A stretch of DNA of 64,000 bases from 2-01-FULL-41-14 sp046317875 (GCA_046317875.1 JBKCVN010000022.1:1-64000); one strand, 5' to 3'. Positions 1-9,093 are shown, counted from the stretch's first letter. Notes: generated by a model not told the origin, from the letters alone. Translations and numbers: made by a program.

Positions 1-89
1 AAGGACAGTTCAATGCCTGGCTTCCTCAAAAAACCGTCTTGGAAGAAGCACGTCTTGTGTACAGAAATTTCGGTGTTTATACCGCCTAA
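1..89 (+). CDS. IS6-family transposase, C-terminal fragment (partial at window edge)
   Basis: The frame starting at base 3 is open to a TAA at 87-89 and encodes about 28 residues beginning GQFNAWLPQ. The two bases before it (aa) are compatible with Lys, giving the K-G-Q motif typical of the end of IS6-family DDE transposases. The catalytic DDE residues lie outside the window, so activity cannot be judged. The assignment rests on this motif plus the terminal inverted repeat 36 bases downstream. Confidence 0.55.
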   Translation, partial: GQFNAWLPQKTVLEEARLVYRNFGVYTA

Positions 90-124
90 ACCCTCACAAT
101 TGAGAGGATTCTTATTCGTTCCAA

Positions 125-141
125 GTTTTTGCAACAGAGCC
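125..141 (+). repeat. IS6-type right terminal inverted repeat
   Basis: GTTTTTGCAACAGAGCC, the inverse complement of the GG(C/T)TCTGTTGCAAA-type ends of IS6-family elements. The outer boundary of the element is at 141. Confidence 0.7.
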
Positions 142-158
142 CGTTTTATTTAGTGCTT

Positions 159-635
159 TTACTGCTGAAGCTCTATTCTTTCAGAAGCATTATAAAGAGC
201 TAAAAACAAACAAGTTTTATTGTCCGCTACAAAGGTAGTAAAGGGCCTGACATAACAGCCATAAGAAGACTCCTTAGCATGTTTTTCAAAATCGTCTACT
301 AATGTGTTAATAGCATCTGACAAATCGGCAGGGGAGATTGTTTTAGCTGAAATTTGATCAAAAAAGTTTGTTTTTTGTACTCCAGGCAACATAGCGATTT
401 CTCTTACTCTTACAGGCCGCATAGCGCTTTCTGTCAATCTCGTACACTCCTCAGGATCAGGAAGCTTAATCATGTGGTCAGTGGCATTTTTTAGAATTTC
501 ATATTTTTCAACATCTGTAGTCGCACCTTCTGCACGTACCCGGCTCCCATGATCTTCTTCCCTTCCGTCTGATGGCGCGGCCATGCCTGCGGAAAATAAA
601 AATAGGATAGATAGAATAAGATTAATATTTTTCAC
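159..635 (-). CDS. Small secreted protein of unknown function
   Basis: This 158-residue product is not a family I recognise. The GTG at 635 is chosen as start because AAAGGAGT lies 7 bases upstream and it yields a clean signal peptide (positively charged N-terminus, hydrophobic LILSILFLFSAGMAA, cleavage near residue 17). A start at 698 would lie inside the predicted promoter. The mature part is hydrophilic with few cysteines and a GCY motif near the C-terminus. It carries a PADL motif, also present in the neighbouring gene at 838-1248. It is probably exported to the periplasm or secreted. An IS6 end sits just beyond the stop codon. Confidence 0.75.
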   Translation of the reverse strand: MKNINLILSILFLFSAGMAAPSDGREEDHGSRVRAEGATTDVEKYEILKNATDHMIKLPDPEECTRLTESAMRPVRVREIAMLPGVQKTNFFDQISAKTISPADLSDAINTLVDDFEKHAKESSYGCYVRPFTTFVADNKTCLFLALYNASERIELQQ

Positions 636-669
636 TATGTGGACTCCTTTTAAAATGATCTTTAGGCCC

Positions 670-698
670 ACCATACAATGGTCACAACCACATTTCAA
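670..698 (-). promoter_or_regulatory. Predicted sigma-70 promoter for the secreted protein at 159-635
   Basis: On the minus strand TTGAAA (693-698) is followed by 17 bases and TATGGT (670-675). The spacing is ideal, the -35 has five consensus bases and the -10 four. It sits about 35 bases upstream of the GTG start and supports that start. Confidence 0.45.
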
Positions 699-837
699 TT
701 AACTAAATATAATTTTTACTGAATTATTATGAATTTCCGAAAATAGACTATAAGTTTATTAAGGCTTTTGCCTCCCTTGTCTTTGATGACCATAGAAAGA
801 TGTTCTAGTGGTTATAGACCTTGGTACAACCCGTAAC

Positions 838-1248
838 TTAGCTCCTCACAGATAAGGCACATAATTTTTGGAACAAATGGTCTCTTTTATCAGGGTGGAT
901 GGTACAACCCCCAATTACTATGCCATTTTGTATGTAACAAAAAGAAGTACAAAGTGAGTTATATAAATCTGCTGGGGTACTTTTTAACCAATCGGAGTTC
1001 CCTGTTTGTATGGAAAGAAAGTTCAAATAACTACATGGAAAATCCTTCCATTCTTCACCACCCGCTAGGTTTCGAATATCAATAGAGACCGAAAATGTTT
1101 CTGTTTTTAATCTCTCTAGTCTTTCTGTTCCATCCTCAACTGACCAGACTTTCTTCACAGGTGTTTGATCTCTTTTTTCTTCTATCGTAGCCCAAGAATG
1201 CTGAAGAAAAACAAAAGCCAATGCGGCTAAAAAAATAAAATATTTCAC
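838..1248 (-). CDS. Small secreted cysteine-containing protein of unknown function
   Basis: The product is a 136-residue protein with a GTG start. Its N-terminus MKYFIFLAALAFVFLQHSWA is a convincing signal peptide with cleavage after SWA. The mature part has five cysteines, four of them in the last 40 residues (LCTSFCY, GGC and LCAL), suggesting disulfide bonding after export. The segment STPADLYNSL resembles ISPADLSDAI of the next gene downstream, so the two may be diverged tandem copies. It lies 30 bases downstream of clpB on the same strand and could be read through from it. No known domain is recognised. Confidence 0.7.
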   Translation of the reverse strand: MKYFIFLAALAFVFLQHSWATIEEKRDQTPVKKVWSVEDGTERLERLKTETFSVSIDIRNLAGGEEWKDFPCSYLNFLSIQTGNSDWLKSTPADLYNSLCTSFCYIQNGIVIGGCTIHPDKRDHLFQKLCALSVRS

Positions 1249-1278
1249 GATAACAATCTCTTTCGACTATTGTGTTTA

Positions 1279-3849
1279 TTAATTAATTTTCAATTCTTTA
1301 CTATCTACCGACACAGGCACCGTGTGCCCCTCTTTAATACTACCTTCCAAAATTATCATGGCCAGGGGGTTTTGCAAATAGGTTTGAATGGTCCGCTTTA
1401 GAGGCCGGGCACCATACACAGGATCATATCCCCTCTCCGCCAACCACTCTTTGGCTTTCTCATCAAGAACCAAGGTGATTTTTTTATCTTTTAAAAGGGC
1501 ATCCAGGTACCGTAACTGGATCTCTACAATCTTCCCCATGTCTGCCCGCGCCAATCGGCTGAACAATAAAATTTCATCTAATCGGTTCAAGAATTCAGGC
1601 CTAAAGGCTTTTTTCACCACATCCATAACGGGCTCCCGCACTTTCTCAGGCGTTTCTCCGTCTTTCAAATCGGCTAAAATTTCACTACCCAGGTTGGAGG
1701 TTAAAATAATAAGGGTATTTTTAAAATCGACGGTGCGACCCTGGCCATCCGTTAAGCGACCATCATCCAGAACTTGTAATAAAACGTTAAACACATCGGG
1801 ATGGGCTTTTTCCACCTCGTCAAACAGGATTACCTGATAAGGACGTCGACGCACAGCCTCGGTCAATACCCCTCCTTCTTCATACCCAACATAACCAGGA
1901 GGCGCCCCCAACAAACGGGATACAGAATGTTTTTCCATAAACTCGGACATATCAATTCGCAGGAGGGCATGCTCATCGGCAAAAAGGAACGATGCCAGGG
2001 CTTTGGCCAACTCGGTTTTCCCAACGCCTGTGGGACCTAAGAACAAAAAAGAGCCCATGGGACGGTTGGGATCCTGTAACCCTGCCCGGGCACGACGCAC
2101 GGCGTTACTGACGGCTACTACGGCTTCCCGTTGACCCACCACCCGTTTGTGCAACTCGTCCTCCATGTGAACCAATCTTTCTTTTTCGCTGGCCAGCATT
2201 TTGTCCACAGGAATGCCGGTCCACCGGGATACCACTGCGGCAATATCTTGGCTAGTAACCTCTTCTTTTACCATGGCCCCGTTACCATTGGTTTCTGCTT
2301 CTTTTAGCTTTTTTTCTAAATCGGGAATCAGGCCATACTTTAATTCACCCGCCTTGGAAAAATCGCCCGAACGCTCTGCACTCAGAAGATCATTCCTGGC
2401 CTTTTCTAGCTTTTCTTTTAAGTCTTGGCCTTGGGCCAGCTTTTGCTTTTCTGCTTGCCATGCCCCTGTCATATCCGCCGCCTTAGCTTCTAGTATTTTT
2501 AGTTCCTCCTCTAGGGTTTTCAAGCGATCTTGTGACCCCACATCCGTTTCTTTTTTCAAGGCTTCTCGTTCAATTTTTAATTGCATAATGCGGCGATCCA
2601 ATTCGTCTAAGGCTTCGGGTTTAGAATCCACCTCCATCCGCAAACGGCTGGCCGCTTCATCCACCAAGTCAATGGCTTTATCAGGCAAAAACCGATCAGC
2701 AATATAACGATTCGATAATGTGGCTGCCGATATAATGGCTGCATCCGTAATACGCACCCCATGATGCAGTTCATATTTTTCCTTCAGCCCACGCAAAATA
2801 GAAATGGTTTCTTCCACTTTGGGTTCAGATACAAAAACCGCTTGGAAGCGACGGGCCAAAGCCGCATCCTTTTCGATATACTGACGGTACTCATCTAAAG
2901 TGGTGGCCCCCACACAATGAAGCTCTCCCCGTGCCAAGGCTGGTTTCAGCATGTTAGAGGCATCCATGGCGCCATCGGTTTTTCCAGCCCCTACTAGGGT
3001 ATGCAACTCATCGATAAATAAAACGATCGAACCCGCCGCCGTGGTCACTTCGGCTAACACTGACTTTAAGCGTTCTTCAAATTCCCCGCGATACTTAGCC
3101 CCCGCAATAAGGGCGCCCAAGTCTAGCGACATCAGCTGCTTATCTCTTAGGCTTTCAGGTACATCCCCATTGATAATCCGAAGGGCCAAGCCCTCAACAA
3201 TCGCTGTTTTTCCCACCCCTGGCTCCCCAATCAAAACAGGGTTATTTTTGGTGCGGCGGGATAAGACCTGGATGGTACGACGAATTTCTTCATCCCGACC
3301 AATCACTGGATCCAGCTTTCCTTCCCGGGCTGCTTTAGTCAGGTCGCGCGCATATTTTTTAAGAGCATCATAGGTATCTTCGGCACTGGCCGAATGGGCT
3401 TGGCGTCCCTTGCGCATATCTTGAATGGCTTTATTTAAAGATTGGGGAGTCAAACCCGATGATTTCAAAATTTTGCCAATATCATCGGACACCTGCAGAC
3501 ACATGGCCAGCAAAATAATTTCCAGGGTCACGAAACTGTCGCCTGCTTTTTCGGCCGCCTTTTCAGCCTCTTGCAACACCCGGGCCAACTCTTGAGACAT
3601 ATAGGTTTGACCAGCACCACTTCCCTGGACGGATGGCACTTTTTTCAAAGCCGCTTCCACATCAGTGGCCACCAATTTGGGGTTCCCCCCTGCCGTTTGA
3701 ATCAGCGTGGCCGCCATTCCTTGAGGGTCATCATTAAAAGCTTTCAGCAAATGTTCGGGAAGTAACTTTTGGTGCCCTAAATTTTGGGCCATTGCCTGGG
3801 CCGACTGTAAAAAACCTTTTACGCGATCTGTATATTTTTCTAGATTCAT
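1279..3849 (-). CDS. clpB: ATP-dependent disaggregase ClpB
   Basis: ClpB is a hexameric AAA+ chaperone that works with DnaK to resolubilise aggregated proteins in the cytoplasm. The 856-residue product has the usual length and order: N-terminal repeat domain (MNLEKYTDRVKGFLQSAQ), first ATPase module with Walker A GEPGVGKT near residue 200, the long coiled-coil middle domain rich in Lys/Glu (about 400-525), and a second module with GPTGVGKT and GAPPGYVGYEEGG. The start at 3849 is preferred over 3879 because it matches the family N-terminus and has AGAGGTGG upstream. The middle domain marks it as ClpB, not the type VI ATPase ClpV. It follows prmC by 71 bases. Confidence 0.96.
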   Translation of the reverse strand: MNLEKYTDRVKGFLQSAQAMAQNLGHQKLLPEHLLKAFNDDPQGMAATLIQTAGGNPKLVATDVEAALKKVPSVQGSGAGQTYMSQELARVLQEAEKAAEKAGDSFVTLEIILLAMCLQVSDDIGKILKSSGLTPQSLNKAIQDMRKGRQAHSASAEDTYDALKKYARDLTKAAREGKLDPVIGRDEEIRRTIQVLSRRTKNNPVLIGEPGVGKTAIVEGLALRIINGDVPESLRDKQLMSLDLGALIAGAKYRGEFEERLKSVLAEVTTAAGSIVLFIDELHTLVGAGKTDGAMDASNMLKPALARGELHCVGATTLDEYRQYIEKDAALARRFQAVFVSEPKVEETISILRGLKEKYELHHGVRITDAAIISAATLSNRYIADRFLPDKAIDLVDEAASRLRMEVDSKPEALDELDRRIMQLKIEREALKKETDVGSQDRLKTLEEELKILEAKAADMTGAWQAEKQKLAQGQDLKEKLEKARNDLLSAERSGDFSKAGELKYGLIPDLEKKLKEAETNGNGAMVKEEVTSQDIAAVVSRWTGIPVDKMLASEKERLVHMEDELHKRVVGQREAVVAVSNAVRRARAGLQDPNRPMGSFLFLGPTGVGKTELAKALASFLFADEHALLRIDMSEFMEKHSVSRLLGAPPGYVGYEEGGVLTEAVRRRPYQVILFDEVEKAHPDVFNVLLQVLDDGRLTDGQGRTVDFKNTLIILTSNLGSEILADLKDGETPEKVREPVMDVVKKAFRPEFLNRLDEILLFSRLARADMGKIVEIQLRYLDALLKDKKITLVLDEKAKEWLAERGYDPVYGARPLKRTIQTYLQNPLAMIILEGSIKEGHTVPVSVDSKELKIN

Positions 3850-3920
3850 GATGCCACCTCTGACTATATTTTTTACCAAAAATAACCTATCTTTGAAAGA
3901 GTCTTATTAAAGAAGGCTAG

Positions 3921-4754
3921 TTATTTTCTACCCAGCAAGCATCTTTCAATGCCCCCCAGATCCTTATAGACCTGGATATTGTGGAAACCAGATTGTTTCA
4001 TAAGCCCTTGGACTGAGTCACACTCTCCATACCCAATCTCTAGAACCAAAAGGCCTCTTTTTTTCAAGAACATGGGTGCTGCAGGAATAATAGTTTTATA
4101 ACAATCCAATCCTTCTTCACCGGCCACCAACGCTTTGATGGGATCATAGTTTTGCACAGTCTGATCCAAAGTTTCATAGTCTTTGTTCGTAATATAGGGA
4201 GGATTACTGATAATGATATCAAACGTACCCTGAACCCCCTTGAACCAATCACTGTGATGAAATTTTAATCGCTTTGATACACCATTTGCTTCAGCATTTT
4301 TTTTGGCCATTTCTAGGGCACCCAAACTTTGATCAACGGCCAACCCTTGGGCATTCGGGTATTCCTTTAAGAGGGAAACGATCAGACAGCCCGTCCCCGT
4401 CCCCAAATCTAAAATGTTTAGGGGGGGCCTACGATCAGGCCTGTTTTTTAATACCGCCTCAATCAATGTTTCACTGTCGGGCCTAGGGTCTAGGGTCTCG
4501 GGCGACAGCTCAAAATCCATGCCCCAAAATTCCCTTTTTCCCAACAGGCGACTTAAGGGCATCCCTTGGGCTAGTTTTTCAACTTGACGCAGAAACTGTT
4601 GGGCCACATCAGACGGTACTAGGGTTTCCGGATGGGCCAGCAAAAATTCCATGGGTTGCTTCATCAAATGAGCCAGAAGAACTCTTAAATGGCGCTTAGA
4701 AATAGAGGGATAAGAATTCGATGAGTTTCTTAAAAGGATTTCAATAGAGCCCAT
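3921..4754 (-). CDS. prmC: Release factor glutamine methyltransferase PrmC
   Basis: PrmC methylates the glutamine of the GGQ motif of release factors RF1 and RF2, using S-adenosylmethionine, and so raises termination efficiency. The 277-residue product has the SAM-binding motif ILDLGTGTGCL near residues 114-124 and the diagnostic NPPY at 184-187 that binds the glutamine side chain. Its substrate gene prfA is two genes upstream in the same run, with an M15 peptidase gene between them, 6 bases away. Length and motifs are normal. Confidence 0.95.
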   Translation of the reverse strand: MGSIEILLRNSSNSYPSISKRHLRVLLAHLMKQPMEFLLAHPETLVPSDVAQQFLRQVEKLAQGMPLSRLLGKREFWGMDFELSPETLDPRPDSETLIEAVLKNRPDRRPPLNILDLGTGTGCLIVSLLKEYPNAQGLAVDQSLGALEMAKKNAEANGVSKRLKFHHSDWFKGVQGTFDIIISNPPYITNKDYETLDQTVQNYDPIKALVAGEEGLDCYKTIIPAAPMFLKKRGLLVLEIGYGECDSVQGLMKQSGFHNIQVYKDLGGIERCLLGRK

Positions 4755-4760
4755 TTTTTC

Positions 4761-5519
4761 TCAAGAATACTTTTTCATAAAGGCGTTAGAATCTTTTTTA
4801 TAGTCTTCTAAAATATTTTTTTCGTCTAAGACGACTTGGGGATTTTCCACGTACCATTCGAAAAAATCATCCGCATCATCGGGTGTCATATGGGCCAACA
4901 AGTCGGCTAGAAACCGGGGGGTTTGAAAGTGATGGTAATCCATTAAATCTTTCCAGTCCCCGCCCCAATCACGGAAACCGTATTTATAAAAAGTATCCAC
5001 GATGGATTCCACCATGCCTGGGCGCAGATGACGACGATTAATATACTCAAGACCGGCCGTTGGCCAAACTTCAATGGCCCCGCATTGCTTTTGTTCATTA
5101 ATAAATGAGTTGCCCATATAAGGATTTTGAACGGGGTTGATGTCAATCGCCAATCCATACGAGTGAATGGACAAAATAGTCTTACCTGCAATGGGGCGAT
5201 AGTTAAAGGCAGAAGAGTTATTATCTGCCATGGACGCATCATCATCCCCTTTGTAAACGTCAATAGGTACAATCTTGTGAACGGGGAAGTTTTCTTGAAA
5301 TAGGTCTTGAAAAATGGTCATCACAAAAGGGGCCACCGCTTCTAGGACCACCATACATCCCTTTTGAAGATGACCCTGAAAATCATAGTGGGTGACATGA
5401 ACCTCTCGCAATCGATCCAACGACACGGGACAATTAGATTTCCACAACCCCTCTTTTATTAATTTTTCTTTATACTCTTGGCTTAAAAGCTTAATGGAAA
5501 AAGAAGGGGTAGAGACCAT
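4761..5519 (-). CDS. M15-family D-alanyl-D-alanine carboxypeptidase-like protein
   Basis: A 252-residue protein with the zinc-peptidase pattern of the M15 (VanY/DD-peptidase-like) family: H119-S-Y-G-L-A-I-D126 supplies two ligands and the MDYHHFQ segment at 194-199 the third. Such enzymes trim stem peptides of peptidoglycan or related D-Ala peptides. No signal peptide is obvious, although members normally act outside the cytoplasm, so export may use another route or the N-terminus may differ. It sits between prfA and prmC with gaps of 4 and 6 bases, so it must be co-transcribed with them. Confidence 0.75.
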   Translation of the reverse strand: MVSTPSFSIKLLSQEYKEKLIKEGLWKSNCPVSLDRLREVHVTHYDFQGHLQKGCMVVLEAVAPFVMTIFQDLFQENFPVHKIVPIDVYKGDDDASMADNNSSAFNYRPIAGKTILSIHSYGLAIDINPVQNPYMGNSFINEQKQCGAIEVWPTAGLEYINRRHLRPGMVESIVDTFYKYGFRDWGGDWKDLMDYHHFQTPRFLADLLAHMTPDDADDFFEWYVENPQVVLDEKNILEDYKKDSNAFMKKYS

Positions 5520-5523
5520 ATTT

Positions 5524-6594
5524 TTACTCCAAAGACGAAAGACGCTCGGCCTGATCTTCTGTAATCAAGGCCTGGACCACTTCGTCCAATGCTTCTCCGT
5601 TTAAAATTTGTTCCAACTTATAAAGTGTTAAATTAATACGATGGTCTGTCAAGCGTCCTTGGGGAAAGTTATAGGTACGAATACGTTCAGAGCGGTCCCC
5701 TGACCCCACCTGAGATTTACGGTTCTGGGATCGTTCGGCCATAGCCTTTTCACGCTCTAGATCATACAAGCGTGACCGCAGAATCTTTAAAGCTTTGGCT
5801 TTGTTTTTATGCTGAGATTTCTCATCTTGTTGTTGCACCACTAACCCTGTGGGAAGGTGGGTGATGCGCACCGCACTGTCAGTGGTATTCACCGATTGCC
5901 CGCCCGGACCACTGGACCGAAACACATCAATCCGCAAATCTTTTTCTTCAATATGAATGTCAATTTCTTCGGCTTCTGGGAGAACAGCCACGGTCGCCGC
6001 CGAGGTATGAACACGTCCCTGGGTTTCGGTTTCCGGGACGCGCTGTACACGATGAACACCCGATTCAAACTTCAAGCGCGAGAATACATTTTTACCCGTA
6101 ATGGTCGCAATACATTCCTTAACTCCCCCCAAGTCCGTCTCACTCATTTCCAGAATTTCTACTCTCCACCCTTGGACTTCGGCATAGCGCTGATACATGC
6201 GCAAAAGAGTGGCGCCAAAAAGGGCCGCTTCATCCCCACCTGTACCGGCGCGAATTTCCAGAATAGCGTTCTTTTCATCAGCCTCGTCTTTGGGCAACAA
6301 TAAAATTTTTATTCTTTTCTCAAGCTCCGGTATTTTGGTTTCTAGGGCCAGTAATTCCTCCTGTGCCATTTTTTTCATTTCAGGATCCGATCCATCCTTC
6401 GACATTTCTTCTAAATCTATTTTCTCTTGCTCAGCTCTAAGAAGCTCTTCGGCCACTTCTACTACAGGGGTCAATTCTGCTAACTCTTTAGAAGATTTTA
6501 CAAACTCTTCTGAAGACACCCCCCCTTGAGCCAACAAAGATTCCAGCGCGTTTTTACGCTCGATCATTTTTTCTAATTTAGATAGTAAACTCAT
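5524..6594 (-). CDS. prfA: Peptide chain release factor 1
   Basis: RF1 recognises UAA and UAG codons and triggers release of the finished protein. The 356-residue product has the GGQ catalytic motif at 231-233 within SSGPGGQSVNTTDSA, and the stop-codon reading tripeptide PET at 187-189 in the usual RVP.TE context (PAT in E. coli). Length is typical. It lies 32 bases after hisS and 4 bases before the M15 peptidase gene, with prmC next, which modifies this protein. Confidence 0.97.
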   Translation of the reverse strand: MSLLSKLEKMIERKNALESLLAQGGVSSEEFVKSSKELAELTPVVEVAEELLRAEQEKIDLEEMSKDGSDPEMKKMAQEELLALETKIPELEKRIKILLLPKDEADEKNAILEIRAGTGGDEAALFGATLLRMYQRYAEVQGWRVEILEMSETDLGGVKECIATITGKNVFSRLKFESGVHRVQRVPETETQGRVHTSAATVAVLPEAEEIDIHIEEKDLRIDVFRSSGPGGQSVNTTDSAVRITHLPTGLVVQQQDEKSQHKNKAKALKILRSRLYDLEREKAMAERSQNRKSQVGSGDRSERIRTYNFPQGRLTDHRINLTLYKLEQILNGEALDEVVQALITEDQAERLSSLE

Positions 6595-6626
6595 ATGATT
6601 GATCCAAAAATTTAATGAAATTTAAT

Positions 6627-7862
6627 TTAAGAGTGTGCTTTTAAATACCCGATAAGTCTTGATATTTCAATTGTTTCTTGCGTTCCTTTGTCTAGGTTTT
6701 TGACAGTAGCCCTATCATACTTTAATTCATCTTCCCCTAGAATAAGGGCATAGAGAGCATTAGCTTTATTGGCTTTTTTAAGCCGGGCCTTCAAACTTCC
6801 CTCATAAGCCAGATGGGTCATGATATCATGTTGACGCAGCAGATCAGCCAAAATCCAGGCCTTATGTTCCGCCGATTCCCCTAAGGGAACCAGGGCCACC
6901 GGCCTTGTTCCAGAAGCGGGCTCGTTCACCAGCAGGGCCAATCGTTCAATACCCGCCGCCCATCCGACGGAAGGCAATAAAGGTCCGCCCATTTGAACCG
7001 ATAAGTTATCATATCGACCACCGCCCAAAACTGTATTTTGCGCCCCTAAAGCCAATGATTTGAATTCAAAAGCACTATGACCATAATAATCAAGCCCCCG
7101 AACCAAGCGGGGATTCACTTCATAGCTAATTTTCAAGTCATCAAGCCCACGCAAAACCGTTTCAAAAAACTTCTCAGCCTCAGCCGTCAGGAATCCATGT
7201 ATCTTGGGGGCGTCTTTTAAAATCATCTGATCATTTTCATCTTTTGAATCTAAAATACGTAAAGGGTTTTTATCCAATCGTGTTTGTGAATCCATCGAAA
7301 GCTGGGCTCGGTAACCTTCAAGATAGGCAATTAAAGCTTTGCGATATTTCTGACGACTTTCCGCATCTCCTAAGGTGTTAACTTCTAAAGTAATTGTTTT
7401 TTCAAGCCCCAGGGATTTCAGAAAATGGGCCGCCATGGCAATACTTTCCGCATCAGCCAAAGGGTGCGCTTCACCAATGTGCTCTACACCAATTTGATGG
7501 AATTGACGTGTTCGGCCTTTTTGGGGTCGCTCGTACCGAAACATCGGACCCATGTAAAAATATTTCAAAGGAACAGATTGAACAAGCTGGTTTGTTAAAA
7601 CCGCCCGCATTACGCCCGCCGTTCCCTCTGGCCGCAGCGCAAGCAGATCATCATGCCGATCCTTCAGGGTAAACATTTCCTTGGTGACCACATCCGATGT
7701 ATCCCCTAGGGTATGAACAAAAACGTCCAAATATTCAAAGATGGGGGTAGACACTTCTTCAAACTGATAAAGGGACAAGATCTGTCTCGCACAAGACTCA
7801 ATGGTATGGTGCTGACGCCTAATACCAGGAAGCTGATCATAAGTTCCCCGAAACGCTTTCAT
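6627..7862 (-). CDS. hisS: Histidyl-tRNA synthetase
   Basis: Charges tRNA-His with histidine. The 411-residue class II synthetase starts MKAFRGTYDQLPG. It shows motif 2 (FRYERPQKGRTRQFHQIGVE), the histidine-binding GLDYYGHSAFEF segment, GGGRYDNL, and a C-terminal anticodon-binding domain. It is the first gene of the closely spaced minus-strand run hisS-prfA-M15-prmC. Confidence 0.97.
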   Translation of the reverse strand: MKAFRGTYDQLPGIRRQHHTIESCARQILSLYQFEEVSTPIFEYLDVFVHTLGDTSDVVTKEMFTLKDRHDDLLALRPEGTAGVMRAVLTNQLVQSVPLKYFYMGPMFRYERPQKGRTRQFHQIGVEHIGEAHPLADAESIAMAAHFLKSLGLEKTITLEVNTLGDAESRQKYRKALIAYLEGYRAQLSMDSQTRLDKNPLRILDSKDENDQMILKDAPKIHGFLTAEAEKFFETVLRGLDDLKISYEVNPRLVRGLDYYGHSAFEFKSLALGAQNTVLGGGRYDNLSVQMGGPLLPSVGWAAGIERLALLVNEPASGTRPVALVPLGESAEHKAWILADLLRQHDIMTHLAYEGSLKARLKKANKANALYALILGEDELKYDRATVKNLDKGTQETIEISRLIGYLKAHS

Positions 7863-7968
7863 ATTAAACTCCGCTTTTAGTCATGGATTTAAGAATAAGG
7901 GAAAAGGACCACCGCGCCAAGCAGATCTTAAGATTTTTCTTGGTAGTAAAGTGTGAGAGCACACTTTT

Positions 7969-9093
7969 TTAGTATTTGGCGCCAACCAAGGACAAAATGT
8001 TCTTTTCCCATTCTCCCACAATGTGTTCCATGCTATAAGTTTGCGCAATCTTGCAAGCTTCTAGAGACAATTTTTCTCGTAATTTCTTATTTTCGATAAG
8101 TGTAATGGCAAAGTTTGATAGGCCCTCTAAATCATTTTTACCCACCAGAAATCCATTTATGCCATGCTGGATAATATCTCTGGCTGAACTTCCGTAGTCC
8201 GTTATAATGGGAACCAGACCGGCTGCCATTGCTTCGCATAGAGCATTAGGGAATCCTTCGCTTTCCGAGGCAAAAAGAAAAATTTGCCCCCTTATTAAAT
8301 CTGTCCCTATATTTGAAGATGTCCCAGGCAAAAAAACACTATTGGTCAACCCTAAATCTTCCCTAATTTTTTCTAATAAAGGTCGTTCTGGCCCCTCCCC
8401 CAAAATTGTTAATTGAGATGCAGGGTAATGATCTTTTACTTTTTTAAAAGCCCTTATCACCATATCCATTCTTTTAGAGGGGATGAGCCTTCCCACACTG
8501 ACCAGATGAATATTATCTTTGGGCACATCTTGTGAAGCTAGAGTCAAGGGCTTTGCAACAGGGTTTCCAATAATTTGGATCTTTGTTTCAAGTCGTTTAC
8601 CTAAAAACATAGCAACACTAGAACTTTGAACAATGATTTTATCAGCCCATGGATATGTAAGATGTCTCAAAACTTTAATAAACCAATTCCTAGGATATGT
8701 TTGGGGATCATAACGTTCTGAAACAATTAAACGAGTGGGGAAAATACGACTGACAATAAGAGCTAAAATATTAATACTATCCAAAAAGGAGACCAAAACA
8801 TCTGGTTTCATTTTATAAATAGCCTTACACAAGTTCCATGACCCTATTGATCCATTCTGTATTTTTTTTAGCCAGGAGAAACTTTTTTTTTCGCTCCCAA
8901 TCAAATGGATTAAGTTTATTTTTTTATCAATAGGGTAAAAGGGTTTTTCACTGGGGCACGTAAAAGTAAGTATGCTAATCGTATAAAAAGGGCTTTGAAC
9001 AAGGGAATTTGCAATAAGAGATACCACTCTTTCAGCGCCACCTGCCCTTAACGAGTGAATAAAGAAGAAGATATGGATGGGTTTTTTCGTCAA
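7969..9093 (-). CDS. Glycosyltransferase family 4 protein
   Basis: A 374-residue retaining GT-B glycosyltransferase. The N-terminal domain has FFFIHSLRAGGAERVVSLIANSL, and the C-terminal domain has LVSVGRLIPSKRMD and the nucleotide-sugar site SESEGFPNALCEAMAAG (E..F...E pattern). It would transfer a sugar from an activated nucleotide donor onto a growing glycan at the inner face of the membrane. It stands at the distal end of the sugar cluster, 174 bases beyond rmlA, so it may have its own promoter. Donor and acceptor cannot be read from sequence. Confidence 0.85.
   Translation of the reverse strand: MTKKPIHIFFFIHSLRAGGAERVVSLIANSLVQSPFYTISILTFTCPSEKPFYPIDKKINLIHLIGSEKKSFSWLKKIQNGSIGSWNLCKAIYKMKPDVLVSFLDSINILALIVSRIFPTRLIVSERYDPQTYPRNWFIKVLRHLTYPWADKIIVQSSSVAMFLGKRLETKIQIIGNPVAKPLTLASQDVPKDNIHLVSVGRLIPSKRMDMVIRAFKKVKDHYPASQLTILGEGPERPLLEKIREDLGLTNSVFLPGTSSNIGTDLIRGQIFLFASESEGFPNALCEAMAAGLVPIITDYGSSARDIIQHGINGFLVGKNDLEGLSNFAITLIENKKLREKLSLEACKIAQTYSMEHIVGEWEKNILSLVGAKY

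Larger units (their letters stand above)
1..141 (+). mobile_element. Right end of an IS6-family insertion sequence
   Basis: The window opens inside an insertion sequence. Two things support this: a coding tail ending at 89 that begins with the K-G-Q pattern common near the C-terminus of IS6-family transposases, and at 125-141 the reverse complement of GGCTCTGTTGCAAAAAC, which matches the IS6/IS26-type terminal inverted repeat. The element therefore ends near 141. The left end is outside the window. Family members usually make 8-bp target duplications, so bases 142-149 would be the right copy. The end lies 17 bases from the stop codon of the neighbouring minus-strand gene. Confidence 0.7.

Noticed and set aside
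1388..1837. Plus-strand open frame antisense to clpB
   Set aside because: It lies inside a strongly supported minus-strand gene and has no signal, motif or ribosome-binding site; it is a frame shadow.
1279..3849. Considered as ClpV, the type VI sheath-disassembly ATPase
   Set aside because: The full coiled-coil middle domain and standard ClpB N-terminus, and its distance from the tss genes, identify the disaggregase.
3850..3920. Possible heat-shock (sigma-32) promoter before clpB
   Set aside because: The TTTCAAA-like -35 has no convincing CCCCAT-type -10 at the right distance.
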